Of a stretch of 64,000 nt of DNA, positions 54,801 through 64,000 are shown one piece after another. Position numbers and translations under genes: made by a program. Position 1 is the stretch's first letter; each line of letters opens with the position of its first letter. The notes below the pieces were generated by a model that was not told the origin of the DNA, ran no database searches, and worked only from the letters and a program-made list of their open reading frames with translations. This DNA comes from Struthio camelus (Eukaryota; Chordata; Aves; Struthioniformes; Struthionidae): assembly GCF_040807025.1 (NCBI RefSeq), contig NC_090968.1, positions 62,001 through 126,000 of the forward strand, read 5' to 3'.

Positions 54801-55112
54801 CTCACAGACTTTTCAGCACTCTTGCCGGCAACAAGGGACTCACTAGAACAGCAGAGGCGGCGCATCCACAGCAACAGCTCTACACCTCCCCCCTTCCCCA
54901 CTCTTGGCACTGAATCGGGAAAGCATCCGAGTTCCTCTGCTCAACAGAGGCAAGGGCAGCCCCCCTCGCAACCTGGCCAAATGGTCCTTCCCAGAGACAC
55001 GGCTGGCCGCAGGGGCACCTCCCTCCCAGGGCTCCCCTCCACCTCCACGGCACGATGGAGAACACAGCCTGCAAACGGATCCCACCGCTCCTGCCAAGGC
55101 TCTTTTGAGAAT

Positions 55113-55422
55113 GTAGGGTAGTTACAGTGATAGGATGCTGTTAGGATAGCTAGCGTAGAGTTGGTTATCATAGTCTTAGCGTGTAGTTACTTACAGTATT
55201 CTTAGAGCAGTTGGAGTATCCTTAGGTCATTGTAATTTCTCTAAGGGTAGGAGACAGCTAGTCTGCCTGGCTATACTTAGGGCAGTTATTATAGTTATCA
55301 TATAGTTACCATTAGCATTATTACTTATAGTTAGAGTTAGTTAGAGTTACTGTTCGTAGTTATCCTTAGGCCATAGTAATTCTTGCTGGAGGGTAGTTAA
55401 TGTCAGAGGAGAGTATTAGGAT
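55113..55422. repeat. TTAG/GTTA-rich degenerate tract (unit 3)
   Basis: Unit-3 counterpart, with one visible change (taatgtcagagg near 55400). That a degenerate simple repeat is nearly unchanged between units argues for recent duplication or ongoing homogenisation. Confidence 0.65.
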
Positions 55423-58400
55423 GGTTTCAGATAGCTAGCCTGGCAGGAGGCTAGCTCCCCCACTCCCCACCAGCTGGGGCACAGCAAGCTCATGGGCTTG
55501 CACTTTAGGTGCAGTAGCTAACTCCTAAGAGAGGAACTGTCTGCACAGGCAGGACAAGAAGAAAAAAGCTTAATCCCTACGTTGCAGCCGATAGAGGAAA
55601 ATCGGAGTGCTGGCTGCTTTTTGGAAGAAGGCGTCAGAAACATAATTAACACGAGAGTTCCTCAGCAGGAGGTGATCACAGTGTTACCCTCACAGGGCAT
55701 GTCTCCCCACAGCTGCTGCGGCGTTGTTTCCCACACCATCTTCCTGCAGAAGGAAGACCCTTGACTCGCACCCGAAAAACATGCCACTGAAAAGGAATCC
55801 TAGGAGAAAGCAGCAGAAATACGCTTAAGCATCCCAGCTGCCAAGTCTTTCAGGTGACAAAGTTCATCTGAGGAACACCCCATACCTGCCACTTTGGGGG
55901 CAGCATGGTTTTGCCCACCCCCCTCCTGAATGGGGGCAAGACAGGACAACCCAGCAAAACCACATCGCCTTCACTAACAACAGCTTGCAAGCCCCTGAGG
56001 AAAAGCTGCCCCTCAAAACAACTCCTGTTTTAACAGGTCACAGGGTTAAACACCTTCCTCCCCTAAAGACATTACAAAGCCATTGGCTGCCGTCCCTTGC
56101 CCAAGAGGAACTGCACAGCTTCTGCTGGCAAGCAGGTATCAGAAATCCAGGCAGACAACACAGCTCTGCCCTGTGAGCTTCCAGCCCTGATCCCACCCAC
56201 CAAACATGGGGGAGCTACAAACCCCCCCGGGCCCTGCCCCGGACACTTCACAGCTACAGAACTGCCCCACTTCTCTCATTTCGGCAAGGCATCTGTTACT
56301 GTTCAGGAGTTCCTCTCACCCGTGTGAAATGACACGGGTTTGTCTCTGGAGACACAATCTGCCTACTTGCCCAGAAAAAACCCACAGCCGCTTCCATTCA
56401 GTCACTGTGGAATTTCCAAATGAATGCAAAACAGAGGGAGAACTTTCCTCTCTCTCGGTTTCCCAGCCCACTTGCCCTCTCAGCTGGTACATCAAGAACA
56501 GGACGAGATGCCTGTGGGCTTTCTCTAAGAGCTTAGGCTCAGTAGTACAGATTAAGGCCTCATGAGGAGGAGGTCCAGTTCCCTTTTCCGGGCGGAACAA
56601 CCCACTCCGGAACAGAGATGTCTTTGTAACGCCTCCTTTGTAGCGCCGCCTTCTGATGTCTTTGCGCCTTCCCTTCTTCCGGCAGAGAGTGGCTGCTTAA
56701 AACAAAACCAAAGCAAAAAAGCACCCCACTCATTCATCTCCCTGTTTTGGGCCAAAAGAGCTGCAGAAGGATCAAAGGACACCGAATGGCTGCGCAATAA
56801 AGCATCAGAGGATATTCACTGCAGGGGAAGTAAAGCATCTAGGGGGCCAAAACACCCAAACCTTAACTTTACATGCACAAATGACAGGCTGTGACCTAGT
56901 GGTTATTGGCCAGGGAGACCCAGCCAGTCAAGCAGAGCGCTCCATGAAAGCACGTGCTCCTTGCTTTGCCGAGGTCAAAAGGAGGAAAGCAAATGCAAGA
57001 AGAAAAGGGACAGAGAATCAGGCAAGGAACCGCATTAGGCCCTTCCACAGATTCACGGTGTGCCTGAGTGGGTGCCCCTCTGCAAGCACAAATACAGGAA
57101 AGGCCCTTGGGCTACTGCCTCTGGCAGGGGAAGCTCCCAGGCCACAGCCTGCTGGAAGAATGCTCGGAGGAAAAAAAAAGAAAACATCAGTATATAGTGC
57201 CCTCTTCTGATCCTCCTTCCTAGACAGCTGCTGTTCAACACTGCCCAAGAGAGTACCAGTGTGAACCAACAGCTCGTTTGACCCAGTGGACCCCGCTGCT
57301 CCTGCTCTGGAAAGCTGTTGGTGTAATCGTCTTCCCCACCTCGGCATCAATGGCAAAGACATCTAAGGAAGCCAGGTTAGCTAGAGATTTGTGTTACGCC
57401 AGCTAACACATGCAGAAATGCTTGCTAACGCTGCAGAGCTGCAATAATTTGGAAGCTCTAACAGTGGGAGGTGCCAGGAGGAGAGTTACAAAGCTCTTGG
57501 AAGAACGCAATGCCCTCCGTGGACAGCACGCTTCCGCTTCAGCTGTCAGGCTGCTACTAGGAAGCCCCTCCCCGACAGTCTGCCCTCAGGTCAAAAGCCT
57601 AGCTTTACTGATTGCTCTCTAAAGGCAGTTCCTTTGTGCCAGGGGCCACCACGTACTTCACAGCAAAGCTTTGGCTCTGAATATACTGGGGAGTTGGCAC
57701 AACCCAGGCATCCAAGACCCTGCAAGGAGGGCTCATGCTACGGCCTGACATAGGCTGGGAGCAGCACCATGAGGCTAAAGGGAGAGCAACCCATACGCCC
57801 CATCCTCAAGGACAAAAAGGATGAGGTCTGCTATCCTTGCAGGTTTTTAAGGAACTGCTTGTTAACACCACATAAGACCCAAGTGCTTTGGAATTAAGTA
57901 AATCCTTGCTCAGGAACCAAAACAACCAATAGGCATGGCAGGGATTGAACTGCCAAGCCGGAAGGTCCAAATACATCGGCTCACTCAAGCAGCCTTGGAA
58001 GCGGATGCAGCAGCAGCCGCACTGCTGAGGCTCTTGTGCATCCCGGTGCAATTCAGGGCATGCCCGCATCGTGACGGAGGAAGGATGAGCACTCTCACTG
58101 TCGGTTAGGTAACTGCCTTGCTCATAAGCATGTGAATTAATGAATCATCGAGTTAACAAATCAGTGAACTAGCTAATTAAGTAACTACAGAATTAATGAC
58201 TTAGGCTAGTCTGCACAGAAAGGATTCACTCTTTCTTTGCTTTTGGGTTTTTTTTTCTTTTTTACCTAATAAGCTCATAAGACTAAAGTTGGTTTCACAA
58301 AGTACGCTGTCCTGTAAATTTGAGAGATCACAACGTGACACACAGATCCGCCTTTTCCTGGGAGAGACCTACAACCAACACTCAGGGTAGCCCATGCTCA

Positions 58401-59200
58401 TTGTGCTTTAAAGGCACCCAAGCCAGTATGGTGATAAGAGACTCTGTACCTGACCAGATCATTTCGCAGTGGGCCCCAAGCATCACCACATTGATGTCTG
58501 CACTGACAGATGGGAAAGTGTTCGGAGAAAAACCACGAGTCAGCTTTCAAGCACCATTAGATGTATGGGGCTCTCAGGTTATGAGGGACAACGCAGACAG
58601 ATTCCTCATACGCACTGGCTGAGTAGGAAGCGTCAACTCGGACAAAGAGGCCTTCTGACTATCATGTGAAAGTTGACGAGGACTGGAGCACGGCATCTGC
58701 TGGGGCTTTAACTGCAAGACTCCACACTGGACCAAGTTAGTCATTTTGCAAGAAGGGATGCTGCTCCTGCCTCACAAGCAGAGCTTGTCATTTTGTACCA
58801 CCCAACAGCCTTTCCTCAGATTCCAGGATCTACCCCAAAATAATTACAAAACTCATAGCTTTGCATAACAATGGCACAGACATGTGAAAAAAGTACTTGT
58901 CAACTACCACGTAAATAACAAACAGTGAAAAGAGGAAAAAAACCCAGCTCATGGGGACAATAGCAAATGTGTGCACATGACATTCTGACAAACTGCTGGC
59001 TAGAGAAGAAAATTGTTTGCCAGCAATCCAATTACACCTGACCTCCCTGCAGGGGACGATTCAGGACACCTGCAACAGTTCCATGCCTTCAGCTTTCTAG
59101 AGAAGCTCCAGAGAAGACACGAACCTGATCTAAACAAGGGAACTTGGCTTGTCCCGAAAAGGTGCAATTTGCTTACTTGCTTTGGAAGCTCTGCCATCAT

Positions 59201-59216
59201 AAACAAACAAACAAAA
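59201..59216. repeat. (AAAC)n microsatellite (unit 3)
   Basis: Three aaac units as in unit 1, but with the longer ccaaacaaacag downstream that unit 2 has. Confidence 0.85.
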
Positions 59217-59855
59217 TACCATGCACACCCCCCCCAAACAAACAGTTACAAAGGGATTATTTAAGAGTCTTGCCTAAAGTCTGCATTAATTTAAGACCAG
59301 GGCACCCAAAGGTGCACACAGAATTTGTCACTCACCATTACTGCAAACAGCCAGAGACACTACAAAGGTCAGCCCGAGGAGAAGAGGGTTAAGTAACAAT
59401 ACCCACTCTTGACCAGAGAGACTGTTGTTCTGTCCTTCTTTACCAAACACTTGGTGCGTTAGAAGCCGTTTGATCACACAGGGCAAGACCCATTTTCTCC
59501 TCGTGATTCAGAAGGGAACAGGGGAGTCTTGGCTTTCCTAAAGCAGCCATAGCCAGGAAACACTGATGCACAGAAGGCAGAAGCAAGGAAACGTGAACCC
59601 CTGCTTAGCTAGCTCCGTCTCCAGCAGCAATGCACACCTCGAGCAGAGGGTTTTGCTCTGTCTTTACCATTTGGGTTTAAGCAAGGGCCTGGGCGAAAGG
59701 AATTAAGGACATTTGTGTCGAGGAACATTGGAAACAAAGGGAAGAAAACGGGCCCTAACCTGTAAAGGGTTTGAAAAAGTTCTTGATGCAAAGGAGAGCA
59801 ACGGGCTTGAGCTGGCTTCAACCCACGTATTCCTTCCTGGCGACTGGGGAGGCCC

Positions 59856-60042
59856 AGCGTTGTGACAGTGAGCCCATGATAGTAATGGGTAAAGGGGATC
59901 ACATTGGTGTTGTGATGGAACTGTATAATGCAACTGCTAGAGTTTGTGAAGTGTACACTTGCATTGTGGTTTCAGACTGTTGCTGTATCGCTCTGCTAAA
60001 TCAGACATCCCATGTAGCATCAAATACCTCGAAAGGAAACTG
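59856..60042 (+). repeat. Dispersed repeat, member B (unit 3)
   Basis: Unit-3 counterpart of 19112-19298, starting agcgttgtgacagtgagc. Confidence 0.6.
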
Positions 60043-60529
60043 TTATGGGGATGGGAGCTCTCACAGCTCCAGGCCTTTCTGCCCCTGTCGCGCTACAACA
60101 CTGGCTGAAAGCACCACTCCGTTTCCCCCGGAGGGTGGCAAACAGCTCCCGCGCCCAGCTCAGGTTTCGGGGGCCAGTTCCCTTCCAGCGACTCCCACAG
60201 GGGAGCCCAGCAGAGCGGGGCCCAGCGGCAGCAGCCTTTCCTGGCGGAGGCTCCGCTGGAGGACAACTCCCACTGCCCCGGGGCCGGCCTCACGCTGCTG
60301 GGGCGAGGGCAGGAGCCGGAGCCGCCCGCGAGGCCGCGTGTGGAGAGAGCAGAGAGCTCGGAGCTGTGACGTGCGGGTCTGCGGGGGACCGGCCTCGGGC
60401 GGCGGTGGGGAGGGCAGTGGCACCTGGCGCTGCAGGGCCCCGGGCCTGGGCTGCTGAAGAGAAGGAAGGGGAGGCCCAGGTAATGAGAAGCTCCTGTGTG
60501 TCTTCGGCCTTGCGGCTGAGGAAGTAAAA

Positions 60530-60839
60530 GGGGGTGATTGTGGTGGTGCTGATGAGGGGCCTGGAGGACATCCCCTGTCTGGAGATGGTCAGCAAGAGCA
60601 TGCTGGTGCTGGCCAAAGTGGTGCATGAGCTGAAGGGCAAGGACCTGGGCTCCGCTTTCAGGGACACTGCCAAGTGCAAAGACCATGGCGGGGCACGGTG
60701 GCCCTCACGAGTCCACAACGTCTGCTCGATTCACACGCCGTCTCCAGGCTCGGACGCCTTTGCCTGCTCAACACCCTGGGACAAGACAACCCCGGGCCTT
60801 GGAAAGTACACCGAGTACACCAAAGGAAGGAAACTCTGA
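60530..60839 (+). pseudogene. Coding-like block of unknown identity (unit 3)
   Basis: Unit-3 counterpart of 19786-20095, identical in the readable stretch to the unit-2 copy. Confidence 0.35.
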
Positions 60840-61051
60840 ACCCCCTCCCCCCCAACAACCACCTCAAATCACCCCCTGCCCACAAAGGCCACCATGTGAA
60901 AAGACTCTGGGGCTCCAAGGGCCTCTCTCTGCGTGCGCACAAAGCACACTCGACCACACCAAAGCGGTCTCCGAGGACGTCTTATTCAGCGGGCACCCAG
61001 CAGGCTCCACGAGGCCGAGACCTACGGAGACGTGGGGCTGGGCGACAGCTG

Positions 61052-63494
61052 TCAGGAAGGCAGCAGCCCCTCACTCCACAGGCTCAGGGTCTCTCCCAGC
61101 ACGTACACCAGGTGAGCATAGCTCTGCTCGGGTAGCAGCCACAGCAGCAGCCGGTAGAGGAACTCCTGGTCATACTGGGAAGCGTAGAGCACCACGGCGC
61201 CCAGCACGAAGCCGACGACCAGCTCCAGGCAGATGAAGAGCGTGCAGAGTCTCCTGGGGCACAGCGCAGGCATGGGAGAGGGCGCAGGGCAGGTGCATCC
61301 CAACCCTCTCCTGCCCTGCACCCACCGCTGGGCCACGCGGGCCCCTTCAGCCAGCCCCACCGTCTGCGCCCCCACCCCCCAACACGCACTGCTCGTCGCT
61401 CCCTGGTGGAGGGTTGCAGAAGAGCCGCCAGGAGCCCAGAAAGAAGAAAGCTTGGCGCAAGGAATGCGCTGCCGGGGCGTGATTCCCAGCTGCAAAGCCC
61501 ACAGCCAGTGAGCAGGACCCGCCAGGCCGCAGCCCGCTCGCTGCACAGCAGCCCACACGTGAGCCGCAGGGCATCAGGGACCCCAGGGGCAACTCACTGC
61601 AGCCACGTAGCCATGCCGCATCTCTTTGCCAGCTCCTGCCTCTCCTGCAGGCCAACACAGAGCGGGGACACTTGTGGGACCCACACGGGGCTGCATGGCG
61701 CCCCTCTCCCCAGCAAGACCCTGCCAGCTCCTGCAGGCTTTGGCGCTGCCTCTCCCCCTTACCAGCTTTGCTTCCAGCAGCTCCGGCAGCACAGACCCCT
61801 CCACCTCGGGCTCCTGCTCCATCTGCTGCTTGCTGCAGGCAACAGAGCTTGCTTGGGCGAGCGCTGACCTCCATGGCCGCTGGGGCTGCCCGTCGCAACA
61901 TACTGCTGCCCCACAGCAGCCATCGGGGTCTCCTGTCCCGCCACATGCTGCACAGAGCCCCTGCATCCCCTCCCCGAGGCCGGCACTGGCGTCCTCTGGC
62001 CCTCCAGCTGCAGCACAGAGCTGCTGCATGCGCCTGTGGGGAGAGGTGTCCCCGGTGCCCACTCACTAGGCATTTTCCAGCTCCAGCTCCTCCACTTCCT
62101 CTCGAAGTGGCCTCAGTTCAGCCCGCAGCACCTGGCAGACAGAAGGGGCCCGGTCCACGTGCCTGCTGCAGCCTCCTCCAAAGCCCCCGGCCAGTGGGCG
62201 CCCACCACCCTCTGCCCTCGCCCCTTTGGCACTACCTTTGCCCGCTTCTCCTGCTCACGCAGCTGCTGCTTCAGCTGGGCCGAGCGCTGCTGCTCCTGCA
62301 ACTCACAGGGCACACAAAGCAATGCCACCAGTGGAGCTGGCAGCTGGGCAGCCCCCTCCGCCTCCAGCCCCAGGGCTCGGCCCCCTCGCAACTGCCCCGC
62401 CCCAGGGCCCCGGGAGGGCTGGCCACAGACAAGGCCAGCCAAAGGGGAGTCACGGCCCCTGGGGCTAGTGCCCTCCCCAGGCCCACTGCTGGCCAAGGCT
62501 GAGGGGTGCACCGATGCCAGCACTGGCACCCCACCAGCACTGGCACCCCACTGCTGCCAGCGCAGCTCTCCCTCTCCCCTGTACCTCGTCGAGCTCCTGC
62601 AGCCTCATGCGCCTCTCCTCCTTGGCTGCCTGCAAGCGCTCCTGCGGCAGAGGAGAGGAAGAGGAGCACTCAGCAGGGCACGGGCTCTCTCCTGTGAGAT
62701 CTGCTCCTGGCAGCGGGTCCCAGGCCCTCCGCCCTCCCGGCTGCCCTCGGCCCCCAGCTCCCACTCTGCCACTGTCCCTCGCACGCGCCTCCCCTCTGTA
62801 CCCAGCTCTGCAGGCACCAGCGGGCAGCCAGAGGCCCCTGGCTCCGCTCACCTCCAGCTGGGGCAGCAGCTCCTCCATCACCTGCAGCTCCTGCTGGCTG
62901 CTGCAGCACCGCTGCCTGAGGGCACAGTTCTCCCGCGCCAGCTCCTGGGCAGCAGCCTGCAGCTCCTGCTTCTCCTCCTGCTGCATGGGGAAGGGGGCAG
63001 AGCAGGGCTTCAGAGCCAAGCAGAGGGGGCACAGAGCAGGCCTTCAGCGGGGGCACCACCAGCCCCGCGCACCAAGGCCACTCCACGCCTACCAGGCACC
63101 GCAGCAGCTCCTTGCAATGGCCCCTCTCCTCCTTGCTTTCATTCAGCTGCTCCAGCAGCCTGCTGTGCTCGGCCAGCAGCCCTTCCAGCTCCTCCGCCCC
63201 TCTCCTGCGCCTCTGCTGCCTGCAGCAACGGGGTGCCATCACACCACACGCACCGGCACAGGCCCTCCCACCTGCCTGCCCTTCCTCCGCCAACCTCCGC
63301 ACACCTCCCCAGCCCCCTGCATTCCCGCGCCCAGCCACGTCGCGATCACCCCACCTGGCCACCTGCTTGGTCAGGCGGGCGTTTGTGCCCTGCAGCGCCT
63401 CATATTCCTTCTCCAGCGCCTCCAGGAGATTCAGCAGCTCCTGCTTCTGCGCCTGTACCCGCTGCAGGGCCAGCTTCACATCCGCCACCTCCAT
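61052..63494 (-). CDS. TMCO5-like: TMCO5-like coiled-coil membrane protein, copy 4 (complete)
   Basis: Exons in transcript order are 63355-63494, 63093-63219, 62852-62980, 62585-62641, 62236-62295 (or 62301), 62067-62131, 61763-61832, 61598-61644 and 61052-61253. The product is 298 residues with E30 and E274. Exon 7 carries a silent change (alanine codon GCA where the others have GCG, near 61769). The intron before exon 5 has 'cacaaagcaatg' where the other copies read 'cacaatgcaatg', outside the splice sites. The coding region is intact, but the 5' flank is cut by the window end about 0.5 kb upstream, so its promoter is only partly visible. Confidence 0.72.
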
Positions 63495-64000
63495 GGCTTG
63501 GGCTGTGCGCTGGGAGGCAGCACGGTGTGAGGGGGCTACAGCCCGTGTGCTCGGGCACACAGGGACGCTCACGTGGTCACTACCCTTCCCGGCATATACA
63601 CACATAAACACTCGCGCACACTTACAGACCCATATTGCGTGTGCTCCAAACGATGTCCTCGTGCACAGCTGGAAGCAGCCACCCTGCTCCCCCACAGTCC
63701 ACGTGTGCCAGGCACACATGTACAGCCCTGGCCCACGGGCAGGCACACTCGGGCTGTGGCGCTGGCAGTTCCCCGAGTCCCACCGCCCCCACCGCCCGGC
63801 CCGACCCGGTCCAGCCCGTGCTGGACGTCCCCCACGCAGCTCACCTCCACTCTGCAAGCACGCCCCGTGGGAGCCCAGCCGCCTCTGCCAGGCAGGGCAC
63901 GAGGAGGCACAGGCAGCGGTGCCTCTGGCGAGCGGTACCAAGGTCTGCTGCCAGCCCCAGAGCACGAGCCCAGCACCAGCCCCAAAAGCCTTGCTCGACC
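61114..64000. repeat. Tandem unit 4 (partial, runs off window end)
   Basis: The first 2887 bp of a fourth unit are present, collinear with unit 1 without indels over this stretch. It contains the 5' exons and most of the last exon of a TMCO5-like gene; the final part of that last exon lies just left of the arbitrary cut, at 61052-61113. The sequence breaks off in the gene's 5' flank, so the array continues to the right. Confidence 0.97.

Larger units (their letters stand above)
51895..60529. other. Unit 3: region between TOPORS-like copy 3 and the coding-like block
   Basis: The content is as in 11153-19785, with the exon-like pair at 53823-53882 and 54038-54097 (minus). No further gene is recognised. 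Confidence 0.45.
40749..61113. repeat. Tandem unit 3 of the ~20.37-kb array
   Basis: This is the same orientation and content, 20365 bp as cut here. Unit-specific marks include a 7-bp deletion inside the dispersed repeat near 45257 (tgttgttcacacttg, where units 1 and 2 read tgttgttcagtgtatacacttg), a 1-bp insertion in 'gccacttgcagg' near 45582, and 'taatgtcagagg' in the TTAG-rich tract where units 1 and 2 read 'taatgttagagg'. Confidence 0.97.

Noticed and set aside
1-64000. CRISPR array, bacterial operon, or phage/viral genome as explanation for the repeats.
   Set aside because: The repeat unit is 20 kb with introns, CR1 elements and vertebrate gene families; nothing prokaryotic or viral in layout is present.

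Overview
This window looks like nuclear DNA from a bird. It holds introns with GT-AG splice sites, vertebrate-type multi-exon genes, and CR1 LINE 3' ends with the characteristic 'ttggactagatgatctccagaggtcccttcca...ttctgtgattctgtga' type of tail. There is no bacterial or viral gene organisation. A non-avian reptile cannot be fully excluded, and I cannot name the species or chromosome.

The whole window is one head-to-tail tandem array of a unit of about 20.37 kb. Cut at the arbitrary phase of the window start, the units are 1-20371, 20372-40748, 40749-61113 and a partial fourth, 61114-64000. The lengths are 20371, 20377 and 20365 bp. All units have the same orientation. They differ only by scattered single-base changes and a few indels of 1 to about 12 bp, in introns and intergenic DNA as well as in exons. 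Neither end of the array is inside the window.

Each unit carries two recognisable protein genes. (1) On the minus strand, at the left of each unit as cut here, is a compact nine-exon gene for a coiled-coil protein of about 298 residues with a C-terminal membrane anchor. It resembles TMCO5 (transmembrane and coiled-coil domain protein 5). Copy 1 loses its last ~20 codons at the window edge; copies 2-4 are complete. (2) On the plus strand, about 6 kb away and divergently transcribed, is a TOPORS-like RING-finger gene. It encodes about 561 residues, almost all in one large exon. Three complete copies lie in the window. Across unit boundaries a TOPORS-like gene and the next TMCO5-like gene are convergent.

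The rest of each unit, in order after the TMCO5-like gene, is: a GC-rich 5' flank; an unrecognised 0.85-kb stretch; a dispersed repeat copy followed by a CR1 3' end; GC-rich DNA; an A+T-richer open block; a second CR1 3' end; the TOPORS-like gene; about 8 kb of mostly unassigned DNA with isolated splice-like signals, a duplicated exon-like pair on the minus strand and a TTAG/GTTA-rich tract; a microsatellite; a second copy of the dispersed repeat; and a coding-like block of unknown identity just before the next TMCO5-like gene.

The two genes have no obvious joint biochemical pathway. What links them is co-amplification. All copies keep open frames, intact RING cysteines and consistent splice phases, so nothing visible marks any copy as a pseudogene. 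The copies are so alike, however, that intactness may only reflect recent duplication or homogenisation.
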